64,000 bases of DNA from Pseudomonas capeferrum. Its GTDB lineage: Bacteria; Pseudomonadota; Gammaproteobacteria; Pseudomonadales; Pseudomonadaceae. Both the position numbers and the translations under genes were made by a program. The notes beneath the pieces are model-generated. The model saw only the letters and a program-made list of their open reading frames with translations, was not told the origin of the DNA and searched no databases. Below are positions 1-8,729 of the stretch, in pieces. Numbering within the stretch: position 1 is the first letter of the stretch; every line of letters starts with the position of its first letter. Location: the NCBI RefSeq assembly GCF_013523055.1, contig NZ_JAAMQM010000022.1, positions 44,602 to 108,601 on the forward strand, in the 5' to 3' direction.

Positions 1-1
1 C

Positions 2-976
2 CTTGGGATCGGTGGCATCCTGGCCAGCAGCAACGTGATCGCCAGCGAGTATGCCAGCAAGCGTTGGCGCGGCCTGGCGGTCAGCCTGCAGTCTACCGGG
101 TATGCCTTGGGCGCGACGCTTGGCGGCTTGCTGGCGGTATGGTTGCTGGGCCACTGGGGTTGGCGCTCGGTCTTCCTGTTTGGCGGCATCGTCACCGTGC
201 TGGTGATTCCCTTGGTACTGCTGTGGCTGCCTGAATCGCTGGATTTTCTACTGATGCGGCGCCCGCCCAATGCACTGGCGAGAATCAATCGACTGGCAGT
301 GAAACTGGGGCAGCCTGCGCTGCAACAGTTACCCGCGCCGGCACTTCAAGAAGCGGGTGCGGCCACGGGGTTCGGGCAGTTGCTGGCGCCCGCCATGCGC
401 CGGACCACCCTGGTGATCTGGCTGCTGTTCTTCCTGGTGATGTTCGGTTTCTATTTCGTCATGAGTTGGACCCCGAAGCTGCTCGTTGCCGCCGGCTTGT
501 CGGCGCAGCAGGGCATCACTGGCGGGGTCCTGCTGAGCGTCGGAGGCATCCTCGGCGCGGCGTTGATCGGCGGTCTCTCTTCGCGCTGGCCACTGAGCCG
601 GGTGTTGTCGCTGTTCATGCTGATTACCGCCGGCTTGCTGGTGCTGTTCGTGGTCAGTGGCTCATCGGTCAGCGGCGTGCTGGCGCTGGGGCTGTTGATC
701 GGGCTGTTCTCCAACGGCTGCGTGGCCGGGCTCTATGCCTTGTCTCCTGTGGTCTATGACGCTTCAGTGCGCGCTACCGGCGTTGGTTGGGGCATCGGTA
801 TCGGCCGAATCGGCGCGATCCTGTCACCGACGGTGGCCGGCGTACTGCTCGATGATGGCTGGCAACCCCTGCACCTGTATGGCGTGTTCGCCAGCGTCTT
901 CGTGATTGCGGCGGGTTGCCTGTTGCTGCTCAAACCTGCGTCCAGCTCGGTACGGCCGGTGTTGGCGAATCCGTAG
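2..976 (+). CDS. MFS aromatic-acid:H+ symporter, VanK/PcaK-like (5' end cut off by window)
   Basis: This is the C-terminal part of a 12-helix major facilitator carrier; the reading frame is open from base 2, so the true start lies before the window. About 324 residues are visible against a usual 430-450, so roughly the first four helices are missing. The visible part has hydrophobic helices, the RWRG turn before a glycine-rich helix, a central charged loop, and a late GVGWGIGIGRIGAILSP helix typical of the AAHS (benzoate/PcaK/VanK) family. It is followed on the same strand by an OprD porin and a GntR regulator and sits opposite vanBA, so import of vanillate or a related aromatic acid across the inner membrane is inferred. 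In P. putida the vanABR locus has the same porin and MFS neighbours. Substrate is not shown by sequence alone. Confidence 0.85.
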   Translation, partial: LGIGGILASSNVIASEYASKRWRGLAVSLQSTGYALGATLGGLLAVWLLGHWGWRSVFLFGGIVTVLVIPLVLLWLPESLDFLLMRRPPNALARINRLAVKLGQPALQQLPAPALQEAGAATGFGQLLAPAMRRTTLVIWLLFFLVMFGFYFVMSWTPKLLVAAGLSAQQGITGGVLLSVGGILGAALIGGLSSRWPLSRVLSLFMLITAGLLVLFVVSGSSVSGVLALGLLIGLFSNGCVAGLYALSPVVYDASVRATGVGWGIGIGRIGAILSPTVAGVLLDDGWQPLHLYGVFASVFVIAAGCLLLLKPASSSVRPVLANP

Positions 977-1105
977 TTTTCTGCCAATGCGTTAACCGCT
1001 GTCTTCCATCCGCCCAAGCCCGGGCACTTGATTGCAGTCTCCCCTCGACGGTCCGCGCTTGGCCCGCGAGGGCGGCTGCCGCCAAAAAAACGGAGAACAA
1101 TAATA

Positions 1106-2359
1106 ATGATCGACACGTCCTGCACACCCGTCCGTACCGCTGTGGCGGTGTCCTTGATGTCATGCCTGAGCCTGCAGGCCTCTGCCGAGGATGAAGGCTT
1201 CTTCGAGGATGCCAAGACGGGACTGATACTGCGCAACTACTATTTCAACCGGGATTTTCGCGACCCGGGTGCAGCCAAGAACAAAGTGGAAGAATGGGCC
1301 CAGGGTTTCATCTTGAAGTTCAGTTCAGGCTACACCCCGGGCCTTGTCGGTTTCGGCATGGATGGCATCGCTCTGTTCGGCGTGAAGCTGGACAGCAGCC
1401 GGGCTGCCAGTGGCTCTGACCTGCTGCCGATGCACGATGATGGCCGTGCGGCTGACAACTACGGGCGTGCCGGCTTGGCGGCCAAGATGCGCATCTCGGC
1501 GACCGAACTCAAAGTCGGCGAGCTGTTGCCGGACCTGCCGCTCTTGCGCTACGACGATGGCCGGTTACTGCCGCAGACGTTTCGCGGGGCGATGCTCGAC
1601 TCGCGGGAATTCGACGGTCTCAGCCTGCAGGCCGGCCAGTACCGCAAGGTGAGCCTGCGCAACTCGTCCGACATGCAGGACCTTTCCGCCTGGGCCGCGC
1701 CGGGGGTCTACGCCGACGGTTTCAACTATGCGGGGGCCGAGTACCGCTTCAATGCGCAGCGCACCCTGATAGGTGTCTGGCATTCGCAGCTCGAGGACAT
1801 CTATCAGCAGAGCTACTTGGGCCTGCAGCACACCCAGCGCGCAGGTGACTGGACGCTTGCGGCCAACCTCGGTTACTTCATCGACAAGGAAGACGGCCAG
1901 GCACGCATCGGCGCTATCAAGAGCCGCACTGGCTACGCCTTGCTGTCGGCGTCTCACAGTGGGCACACGGTGTATCTGGGGTTACAGAAGGTCAGCGGCG
2001 ACAGTCAGTGGATGTCGGTGTATGGCAGCAGTGGCCGGACCCTAGGCAACGACATGTTCAACGGCAACTTCAGCAACGCCGACGAGCGTTCCTGGCAAGC
2101 GCGCTACGACTACAACTTCGTCGCCATGGGCGTCCCAGGGCTGATGGCAATGGTGCGGTACGGCCATGGCGACAATGCCACCACCGGCGCCGGCAGCAAC
2201 GGCAAGGAGTGGGAGCGCGACGCCGAGATCAACTACACCGTGCAGAGCGGCGCCTTGAAAAATCTCAATCTTCGCCTGAACAATGCGACCAACCGGCGCA
2301 GCTTCAACAGCGACTTCGACCAGACCCGGTTGATCGTGAGCTATCCACTGTCGTTGTGA
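1106..2359 (+). CDS. OprD-family outer membrane porin of the vanillate locus
   Basis: A 417-residue protein with a signal peptide (about residues 1-27, ending QASA) followed by the OprD hallmark FFEDAKTGLILRNYYFNRDF-type opening strand and alternating beta-strand sequence down to a C-terminal LIVSYPLSL strand. It should form an 18-strand substrate-specific channel for small carboxylates in the outer membrane. The ATG at 1106 is chosen because GGAGAA lies 9 bases upstream and a signal peptide follows at once; the frame is also open further 5'. It lies 129 bp after the MFS gene and 86 bp before vanR. Its position suggests vanillate-type aromatic acids as substrate, but OprD specificity cannot be read from sequence. 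Confidence 0.9.
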   Translation: MIDTSCTPVRTAVAVSLMSCLSLQASAEDEGFFEDAKTGLILRNYYFNRDFRDPGAAKNKVEEWAQGFILKFSSGYTPGLVGFGMDGIALFGVKLDSSRAASGSDLLPMHDDGRAADNYGRAGLAAKMRISATELKVGELLPDLPLLRYDDGRLLPQTFRGAMLDSREFDGLSLQAGQYRKVSLRNSSDMQDLSAWAAPGVYADGFNYAGAEYRFNAQRTLIGVWHSQLEDIYQQSYLGLQHTQRAGDWTLAANLGYFIDKEDGQARIGAIKSRTGYALLSASHSGHTVYLGLQKVSGDSQWMSVYGSSGRTLGNDMFNGNFSNADERSWQARYDYNFVAMGVPGLMAMVRYGHGDNATTGAGSNGKEWERDAEINYTVQSGALKNLNLRLNNATNRRSFNSDFDQTRLIVSYPLSL

Positions 2360-2445
2360 GTGCCTGGGACTGTTTCGCAGTCCCAGGCCCAACCGGCGCC
2401 TGGCTTACGCTAAGATGGCGCCTCATGTCTGTGGAAGTTGCCTGG

Positions 2446-3159
2446 ATGAGTAAGCCCGGTCAATTGGTACTGGTCGCGCTGCGCAAGATGATCGCCTCGG
2501 GCGAGCTGGCTGCCGGCGCGCGGTTGATGGAAATCCCCACCGCCGAATTGTTTGGCGTTTCGCGCATGCCGGTGCGGATGGCGTTTCGTACGTTGGAACA
2601 GGAAGGCCTGCTGGTACGTTCTGGCGGGAGGGGATTCCAGGTACGTTCGGTGAGCGCAGAGGACATCGCCGGTGCGGTCGAGGTCCGTGGCGTACTGGAG
2701 GGGTTGGCCGCACGCCAGGCTGCGGAGCGTGGGCTGGCGCCCCAGGCCCAGGAGGCGCTGCAGCGTTGCCTGTACGACGGCGACCAATTGTTTGCCAAGG
2801 GCTTCGTGACCGAAGAAGACCTGGAGCTCTACCATGACCTGAACATGCGCTTTCACCAGGTGATCGTCGAAGCCAGCCGCAATCCGGCGATCGCCGATGC
2901 CTTGGCGCGCAATGACCACCTGCCGTTCGCTTCGGTCACTGCCCTCGCGGTGGACCGCCATGACCTGTCGCGCGAATACCGACGTTTCAATTACGCGCAC
3001 ATGCAGCACCATTCGGTGTTCGATGCCCTGGTCAACGGCCAGAGTGCCCGCGCAGAAGCCATCATGCGCGAGCATGCCAATGCCACTCTGCGTTACGCCG
3101 AGACCTTTGCCGGGACTGCGGCGCAGGAGGGCATGAAGGTCATCATGCCCTCCTCCTGA
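2446..3159 (+). CDS. vanR: GntR/FadR-family regulator, probable VanR repressor
   Basis: A 237-residue regulator. Residues about 5-70 form a GntR winged helix-turn-helix (AELFGVSRMPVRMAFRTLEQEGLL), and residues about 80-215 an FCD-type all-helical ligand domain. The ATG at 2446 is preferred because GGAAG sits 8 bases upstream; an alternative ATG at 2425 adds seven residues but has no clear ribosome site. The gene ends only 6 bp from the convergent stop of vanB. VanR proteins of this family repress vanAB and release DNA on binding vanillate. Two GGATCC-centred palindromes in front of vanA (5225-5246 and 5336-5347) are plausible targets. The identity as VanR rests on family plus locus, not on a distinctive residue. 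Confidence 0.85.
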   Translation: MSKPGQLVLVALRKMIASGELAAGARLMEIPTAELFGVSRMPVRMAFRTLEQEGLLVRSGGRGFQVRSVSAEDIAGAVEVRGVLEGLAARQAAERGLAPQAQEALQRCLYDGDQLFAKGFVTEEDLELYHDLNMRFHQVIVEASRNPAIADALARNDHLPFASVTALAVDRHDLSREYRRFNYAHMQHHSVFDALVNGQSARAEAIMREHANATLRYAETFAGTAAQEGMKVIMPSS

Positions 3160-3165
3160 ATCCTC

Positions 3166-4116
3166 TCAGAGGTCGAGCACCAGCAGTGGCGTCTTCGACC
3201 GCGAGCAGCACGGGGTGAACTGATCGTTGAGCGCTTGCTCCTGTTCGGTCATGAACAGGTCGCGATGCTCTGGCACCCCTTCCAGCACACGTGTCAGGCA
3301 AGTGCCGCAAATGCCCTGTTCGCAGGACAGGGCGATCTCGATGCCGTGCCGCTCCAGCACCTGCGCCACGCTTTGGTCGGCAGGCACTTCGAAGATCTGG
3401 CCGGTGCTGCCCACCTGCACCGAAAAACTACCGTCATCGTCGCTACTGGCCGGCGCTGCGGCGAAATATTCGCGGTGCAGGCATGCTTCCTCCCAGCCCT
3501 GTGCCTTGGCGCTTTCGAGCACGTGCTGCATGAAGCCGCCAGGGCCGCACACATACAGGTGGGTATCGCCGTGCGGTTCGGCCAGCACGTTGGCAATGTC
3601 GAGCGCGGTTTCCGGCTGCTCGTCAAAGTGTACGAATAGCCGGTCGGCAAACGGCGCACTACGAATACGCTGGACAAAGGCAGCACGCTCGCTGGAGCGG
3701 GCGCAATAATGCAGTTCGAAATCGGCGCCACGCTGTGCCAGGTGCTCTGCCATGCACAGGATCGGAGTAATGCCGATACCGCCAGCAAAGAGCAGGCTGC
3801 GACGGGCATCCTGGGCCAAGGGGAACAGGTTGCGCGGCGTGCCGATGCGCAGGCGTGCGCCGCTCTGGATCTGTTCGTGCAGGCAGCGCGAGCCGCCCCG
3901 TGAGCCAGGGTCGTTGAGGACGCCGATCACATAGCGGTGGCGTTCTTCGGGGTGGTTGCACAGGGAATACTGGCGTACCAGCCCATCGGGCAGGTGCACG
4001 TCGATATGTGCGCCGGCGCTGAAGGCCGGCAGCGGGCTGCCATCGACCGCAGCCAGTTCGAAACTGCAAATGCCCTGCGCTTCGTCGTTACGGGATACCA
4101 CTACGACATCGATCAT
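3166..4116 (-). CDS. vanB: Vanillate O-demethylase reductase subunit VanB
   Basis: A 316-residue flavin/iron-sulfur reductase that passes electrons from NAD(P)H to the VanA oxygenase. Order of domains: FMN-binding barrel (about 1-100, RQYSLCNHP), NAD-binding domain (about 105-210, LLFAGGIGITPIL and YVCGPGGFM), and a C-terminal plant-type [2Fe-2S] ferredoxin with Cys265, Cys270, Cys273 and Cys303. This class IA layout (FMN-NAD-FeS) is that of phthalate-dioxygenase-reductase-like partners of Rieske demethylases. It is 11 bp downstream of vanA on the same strand, so the pair is surely one operon. Product pathway: vanillate to protocatechuate plus formaldehyde. Confidence 0.95.
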   Translation of the reverse strand: MIDVVVVSRNDEAQGICSFELAAVDGSPLPAFSAGAHIDVHLPDGLVRQYSLCNHPEERHRYVIGVLNDPGSRGGSRCLHEQIQSGARLRIGTPRNLFPLAQDARRSLLFAGGIGITPILCMAEHLAQRGADFELHYCARSSERAAFVQRIRSAPFADRLFVHFDEQPETALDIANVLAEPHGDTHLYVCGPGGFMQHVLESAKAQGWEEACLHREYFAAAPASSDDDGSFSVQVGSTGQIFEVPADQSVAQVLERHGIEIALSCEQGICGTCLTRVLEGVPEHRDLFMTEQEQALNDQFTPCCSRSKTPLLVLDL

Positions 4117-4127
4117 GTTCGCTCTCC

Positions 4128-5195
4128 TCAGGCGGGCTGTACGCTGGTCGCGATCAGTGGGTCCTGGGGGGCGCGTTCCTTGGCGATCAGGCGCTCCAGT
4201 ATCTTGCGCGACTGAACGCCGCCCGCATCGATGTTGAGCTTGAGCAAGTTGCGCTGGGGGTAGGCGAGCAGGTTCTGCTGCTGCCTTTCGAGCATATCCA
4301 GGTCTTCACTGAAAATCTTGCCTTGGCCTTCGCGAATGCTCGCGGTGAGGGCCTCGTCCTGCGGGGCGAAATTGCGCGCCATGCCCCAGAAGTACCAGAT
4401 CGAGGTGTCGGTCTCCGGCGTGATGAAGTCGACCACGATACTCGAAGCCTTGTGCTGCGCTTCGGCGTGGTAACCGCCTTTGCCCGCATGAGCCACGCCG
4501 ACTTCGATCAGCACATGGCTGGGCGGTGTGAAGCGGCAGATCTGCCAGCGGTCCACCGGTACATCGTCGGCCAGGCCGTTGCCGCGCAAGGCCATGCGCC
4601 AGAAGGGCGGAGCCATGATGTTTTCCATATGGCGGGCGGTCACCACCTCCTCGCCACTGACGGTGGTTACCGGCGGCGCTTCGTCGATTTCCTTCTGGCC
4701 GATGCTCGAGGCGTGCACATAGGTTTCGTGGGTCAGGTCCATCAGGTTGTCGATCATCAGGCGGTAATCGCAGCCGATGTGGAACAGCCCGCCGCCATAG
4801 GCCCACTCCTCGTTCTGCGCCCACTCCAGGTGGGGGATCAGGTCGGGGTCTGCCTGTGACTGGTCGCCAGGCCAGATCCAGACGAAGCCATGGCGCTCGA
4901 CCACGGCGAACGTCTTGTTGCAAGGAAAGCCTCTGACGCGCTGGCCAGGCATCTCGATCGTCTTGCCGTCGCAGCCCATTACCAGGCCATGGTAGCCACA
5001 CACAAGGTTGCCGTTCTCGACATAACCCAAGGACAGCGGTGCACCGCGGTGCGGGCAAAAGTCCTCCACCGCTGCGACGCGGCCCCCGGCGCCTCTGTAG
5101 AACACGATCTTTTCCCCGCAGATCTGCCGGCCGAAAGGCTTGTCGGTGATTTCGTCAGGGGTGCAGGCGACATACCAGGTGTTTTTGGGGTACAT
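4128..5195 (-). CDS. vanA: Vanillate O-demethylase oxygenase subunit VanA
   Basis: A 355-residue Rieske non-heme iron oxygenase that demethylates vanillate to protocatechuate in the cytoplasm. The Rieske cluster ligands are Cys47, His49, Cys66 and His69. The mononuclear iron site is seen in the NLMDLTHETYVH segment (His156 and His161, with Asp153 as the likely electron bridge). The start at 5195 (MYPKNTW) is chosen over an in-frame ATG 45 bp upstream because GGAGAG lies just upstream and the family begins at this point; the upstream ATG falls inside an operator palindrome. It is the first gene of vanAB and is preceded by a sigma70-like promoter overlapped by a palindrome. Confidence 0.96.
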   Translation of the reverse strand: MYPKNTWYVACTPDEITDKPFGRQICGEKIVFYRGAGGRVAAVEDFCPHRGAPLSLGYVENGNLVCGYHGLVMGCDGKTIEMPGQRVRGFPCNKTFAVVERHGFVWIWPGDQSQADPDLIPHLEWAQNEEWAYGGGLFHIGCDYRLMIDNLMDLTHETYVHASSIGQKEIDEAPPVTTVSGEEVVTARHMENIMAPPFWRMALRGNGLADDVPVDRWQICRFTPPSHVLIEVGVAHAGKGGYHAEAQHKASSIVVDFITPETDTSIWYFWGMARNFAPQDEALTASIREGQGKIFSEDLDMLERQQQNLLAYPQRNLLKLNIDAGGVQSRKILERLIAKERAPQDPLIATSVQPA

Positions 5196-5224
5196 GGAGG
5201 CTCTCCGGGGGCGATGATTGTTGT

Positions 5225-5246
5225 TATTTAATGGATCCATTAAATA
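5225..5246. promoter_or_regulatory. Palindromic operator 1 upstream of vanA (candidate VanR site)
   Basis: A perfect 22-bp palindrome whose inner core is AATGGATCCATT. It covers the predicted vanA -10 hexamer, so a bound protein would block initiation. The Caulobacter VanR operator is known as ATTGGATCCAAT; the shared GGATCC core and symmetric AT flanks support assignment to the GntR protein encoded at 2446-3159. Binding itself is inferred. Confidence 0.75.
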
Positions 5247-5268
5247 TTCCGGGGAGCAGTATGGTCAA
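5241..5268 (-). promoter_or_regulatory. Predicted sigma70 promoter of vanAB
   Basis: On the minus strand TTGACC (5263-5268) is separated by 16 bp from TATTTA (5241-5246). The -10 lies in the right arm of operator 1. This gives an untranslated leader of roughly 40 bases before the vanA ATG at 5195. Confidence 0.55.
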
Positions 5269-5335
5269 TGGTTTTTGAAAAGAATTGTGGATGCTACGGG
5301 CGATTATCGGATTATTTTGAGTAATGTGGTTTTTT

Positions 5336-5347
5336 AGTGGATCCACT
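5336..5347. promoter_or_regulatory. Palindromic operator 2 upstream of vanA (candidate VanR site)
   Basis: A perfect 12-bp palindrome AGTGGATCCACT, sharing TGGATCCA with operator 1. The two centres are 106 bp apart, close to ten helical turns, which would put two bound dimers on the same DNA face. Confidence 0.65.
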
Positions 5348-5675
5348 GGCAGAAAGTAGCCCTGGTTGGAGGCAGACGGATTCGCCCTGCCGAGCGGGAA
5401 GGAATCACGGCGGCAGCGGGGTTGATTGCCGGTGAAAGCATCACTGGGGTGGGGGCCGTGAAATGAACAGACGCGAATGGTATGACAACTCCGGCAATAG
5501 GTTCCGCTCCTTGGCAACGAGCACTGGGGGTTCGCCGAGAGCGGCTTGATGGCACCTCGATTCGCTTGTATCACGCCCCTGGGAGCTGATCTCTCTTGCT
5601 CGCTACCTTCTGCGCCGGGATCAACTAGAGTGGAAGTACTCTGCATAAAGCCATAACAAGACGGAGAGGTTCCCC
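5348..5675. other. Gene-free region between vanA control region and the TRAP operon
   Basis: About 330 bp without a credible gene; reading frames here have no ribosome site and no recognisable product. It should hold the promoter of the TAXI-TRAP operon, whose first gene has GGAGAGG 9 bases before its ATG at 5676. No clear -35/-10 pair or operator dyad could be assigned. Confidence 0.6.
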
Positions 5676-6626
5676 ATGCGAGTAAAGACACGCTTCGCAA
5701 TGCTGGTCGCCGCCACGTTGGCAATCAGCACCGCCGCTCAGGCCGCGCCGGTGTTCATCAACATCCTGACCGGCGGCACCAGCGGGGTTTACTACCCGAT
5801 CGGTGTCGGCTTGTCGCAGATCTACAGCGATGGCATCGCGGGCTCGAAGACTTCGGTCCAAGCCACCAAGGCCTCGGTGGAGAATCTGAACCTGTTGCAG
5901 GCCGGTCGAGGCGAGTTGGCGCTGGCATTGGGCGACTCGGTCGCCGATGCCAAGAACGGCGTGGAAGACGCTGGTTTCAAGACACCGCTGACCAAGTTGC
6001 GGGCGATCGGCGGGGCCTATCCCAACTACATCCAGATCGTCGCCAGCCAGGAATCGGGGATCAAGACCCTCGCGGACCTCAAAGGCAAGACCATCTCGGT
6101 CGGCGCGCCCAAATCCGGTACCGAACTGAACGCGCGCGCGATCTTCAAGGCCGCGGGGTTGACCTATGAGGACATGGGTAAGGTGCAATACCTGTCCTTC
6201 GCCGAATCGGTCGAACTGATCAAGAACAGGCAACTGGATGCGACATTGCAATCCTCCGGGTTGGGCATGGCGGCCATCCGCGACCTGTCCTCCGTCATGC
6301 CACTGAACTACATCCCCATCCCGTCCGAGGTGGTCACGAAAATCGGCAACCCGGCCTATCAGAGTGCAATGATTCCGGCCAATACCTATGACGGCCAGGC
6401 CGAAGCCGTGCCCACGGTCGCGATCACCAACATTCTGGTGACCCGCGCTGACATGCCCGATGAAGTCGTCCATGAGATGACCAGGCTGTTGTTCGACAAC
6501 CTGACACGCCTGGGCAACTCACATTCGGCGGCCAAGGACATCAAGCTGGAGACTGCAGCCAAGAACCTGCCGATCGCGCTGCATCCAGGTGCCGAACGCT
6601 ACTACAAGGAAAAGGGCGCGCTGTAG
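5676..6626 (+). CDS. TAXI-family TRAP transporter periplasmic solute-binding protein
   Basis: A 316-residue exported protein with a clear signal peptide (about residues 1-23, ending AQA). The mature start FINILTGGTSGVYYPIGVGLSQIY is the TAXI-family signature (TRAP-associated extracytoplasmic immunogenic), followed by the VQATKASVENLNLLQAGRGELALALGD region and the SVGAPKSGTE loop that line the ligand pocket in this family. It captures a solute in the periplasm for the fused permease 75 bp downstream. Known TAXI ligands include glutamate and other carboxylates, but the substrate here is unknown; the location beside vanAB makes an aromatic or dicarboxylic acid possible. Confidence 0.92.
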   Translation: MRVKTRFAMLVAATLAISTAAQAAPVFINILTGGTSGVYYPIGVGLSQIYSDGIAGSKTSVQATKASVENLNLLQAGRGELALALGDSVADAKNGVEDAGFKTPLTKLRAIGGAYPNYIQIVASQESGIKTLADLKGKTISVGAPKSGTELNARAIFKAAGLTYEDMGKVQYLSFAESVELIKNRQLDATLQSSGLGMAAIRDLSSVMPLNYIPIPSEVVTKIGNPAYQSAMIPANTYDGQAEAVPTVAITNILVTRADMPDEVVHEMTRLLFDNLTRLGNSHSAAKDIKLETAAKNLPIALHPGAERYYKEKGAL

Positions 6627-6634
6627 CCGCGCCA

Positions 6635-6663
6635 GGCGCAGTGGGCCTGATCGCCACTGCGCC
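6635..6663 (+). terminator. Intercistronic stem-loop after the binding-protein gene
   Basis: A perfect 10-bp stem (GGCGCAGTGG with CCACTGCGCC) around a 9-base loop, starting 8 bases after the stop codon. There is no T-run, so it is more likely an mRNA-stabilising or partial-attenuation hairpin than a full terminator. Such hairpins often let a binding protein be made in excess over its permease. Confidence 0.55.
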
Positions 6664-6701
6664 ATCGGTTCCATTCAGTGTGGTCATGAGGCAGGCAGGT
6701 C

Positions 6702-8729
6702 ATGAATGACGAGCATCACGGCATTCCCGCAAACCCGCGGGACTGGCCGAAAACCTTGTTTTATGTAGCGTTGCTGTTTTCGATCTTTCAGATCGTCACG
6801 GCAGCCTTTTCTCCCCTCTCAAGCCAGGTGCTACGCGCGGTACATGTCGGTTTCCTGCTCTGGGTAGTCTTCCTGAGCTATCCGGCTTGCGGCAAAGCCC
6901 GCCCCTGGCAACCGCTGGCCTGGCTGCTCAGCCTGGCAGGCATCGTCACTGCCGTGTATCAGTGGGTGTTCGAGGCGGACCTGATCCAGCGCTCCGGCGA
7001 CCTGACACCGGCAGACATGGTGATCGGTATCCTGCTGATCGCCTTGGTCTTCGAAGCCGCCCGACGGGTGATGGGGATCGCCCTGCCGATCATCTGTGGC
7101 CTGTTCCTGGCCTACGGTCTGTTCGGCGAGTACCTGCCCGGCGCACTGGCGCACCGGGGCTATGGGGTCGACCAGATCATCAATCAACTGTCGTTTGGTA
7201 CCGAAGGGCTCTATGGGACACCGACCTATGTGTCGGCTACCTATATCTTTCTGTTCATCCTGTTCGGCGCCTTCCTGGAACAGGCGGGCATGATCAAGCT
7301 GTTTACCGACTTCGCGATGGGATTGTTCGGCCACAAGCTGGGGGGACCGGCCAAGGTGGCCGTCGCCTCGTCAGCCTTGATGGGGACCATTACCGGCTCG
7401 GGGATTGCCAACGTCGTGACGACAGGGCAATTCACCATTCCTCTGATGAAGCGCTTTGGCTATCGGCCCGCCTTCGCCGGCGGGGTGGAAGCCACCTCCA
7501 GCATGGGCAGCCAGATCATGCCGCCGGTGATGGGTGCGGTAGCCTTCATCATGGCTGAGACCATCAATGTGCCGTACGTGGAAATTGCCAAGGCCGCATT
7601 GATACCCGCCATGCTTTATTTCGGCTCGGTGTTCTGGATGGTTCATCTGGAAGCCAAGCGCTCCAACCTCAAGGGATTGCCCAAGGACCAATGCCCCAGC
7701 GCATTCGGCGCCGTAAAGCAAAGCTGGTACCTGCTGATTCCCCTGCTGGTGCTGGTCTACCTGCTGTTTTCCGGGCGCACCCCGCTGTTCTCCGGCATGG
7801 TCGGATTGGCGTTGACGGCCATCGTGATTCTCGGCTCAGCGATCATTCTCAGGGTGCGGCACCTCGGCCTGCGCTGTGCGTTCTGGATTGCGCTGGGCGT
7901 GCTGTGCACAGGCTTCTTTCAACTTGGGATCGCCGTCATCTTCGCGGTCATTGCGGTGCTGGTGTTGGTGTGCTGGTGCCTCAAAGGCGGGCGGGAAACG
8001 CTGCTCATCTGCCTGCACGCACTGGTCGAAGGCGCACGCCACGCGGTTCCTGTGGGGATCGCCTGCGCATTGGTGGGCGTGATCATCGGTATCGTTTCGC
8101 TCACGGGCGTGGCCTCGACCTTTGCCGGCTACATATTGGCCATTGGCCGAGACAACCTGCTGCTGTCACTGATACTGACGATGGTCACCTGCCTGGTGCT
8201 GGGCATGGGCATACCGACCATCCCCAATTACATCATCACCAGCTCGATCGCAGCGCCTGCCCTGCTGGAACTGGGTGTGCCGCTGATCGTGTCGCACATG
8301 TTCGTGTTCTATTTCGGCATCCTCGCCGACCTGACACCACCGGTCGCCCTCGCCTGCTTTGCCGCAGCCCCCATCGCGAAAGAAAGCGGATTCAGAATCA
8401 GCCTCTGGGCGGTGCGCATCGCGCTGGCAGGTTTCGTCATTCCGTTCATGGCGGTCTACAACCCGGCGCTGATGCTGCAAGGTGACGATTTGTGGATGAC
8501 TGTCTACATGCTGGTCAAGACCCTTCTGGCGGTCGGCCTCTGGGGAGTGGCGTCCACTGGTTATCTGCAACAGAAAATGGCCATCTGGGAACGCTTGTTG
8601 AGTCTTGGCGCGGGGGCCCTGTTGATCGTGTCGCTGCCGCTGACCGATGAAATCGGCTTCGTACTCGGGATTCTGGTACTGCTTCAGCACGTCTGGCGGT
8701 CCAGGCACGCAAGGATGGCCAATGCATGA
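6702..8729 (+). CDS. TRAP transporter fused permease (DctQM-type, 4TM/12TM)
   Basis: A 675-residue inner membrane protein combining the small DctQ-like four-helix unit (about residues 15-150) with the large DctM-like 12-helix unit. TRAP permease motifs are visible: the GTITGSGIANVVTTGQFTIP helix pair, EATSSMGSQIMPPVMGAVAFIMAE, and the second repeat with GMGIPTIPNYIITSSIAAPAL and FGILADLTPPVALA. Fused permeases normally partner TAXI binding proteins, which matches the upstream gene. It uses an ion gradient for import. It overlaps the next gene by ATGA, so the two are translationally coupled. Confidence 0.93.
   Translation: MNDEHHGIPANPRDWPKTLFYVALLFSIFQIVTAAFSPLSSQVLRAVHVGFLLWVVFLSYPACGKARPWQPLAWLLSLAGIVTAVYQWVFEADLIQRSGDLTPADMVIGILLIALVFEAARRVMGIALPIICGLFLAYGLFGEYLPGALAHRGYGVDQIINQLSFGTEGLYGTPTYVSATYIFLFILFGAFLEQAGMIKLFTDFAMGLFGHKLGGPAKVAVASSALMGTITGSGIANVVTTGQFTIPLMKRFGYRPAFAGGVEATSSMGSQIMPPVMGAVAFIMAETINVPYVEIAKAALIPAMLYFGSVFWMVHLEAKRSNLKGLPKDQCPSAFGAVKQSWYLLIPLLVLVYLLFSGRTPLFSGMVGLALTAIVILGSAIILRVRHLGLRCAFWIALGVLCTGFFQLGIAVIFAVIAVLVLVCWCLKGGRETLLICLHALVEGARHAVPVGIACALVGVIIGIVSLTGVASTFAGYILAIGRDNLLLSLILTMVTCLVLGMGIPTIPNYIITSSIAAPALLELGVPLIVSHMFVFYFGILADLTPPVALACFAAAPIAKESGFRISLWAVRIALAGFVIPFMAVYNPALMLQGDDLWMTVYMLVKTLLAVGLWGVASTGYLQQKMAIWERLLSLGAGALLIVSLPLTDEIGFVLGILVLLQHVWRSRHARMANA

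Noticed and set aside
5224..5724. Minus-strand frame across the vanA/TRAP intergenic region
   Set aside because: It overlaps the operator palindromes and the start of the binding-protein gene, and has no ribosome site or similarity.
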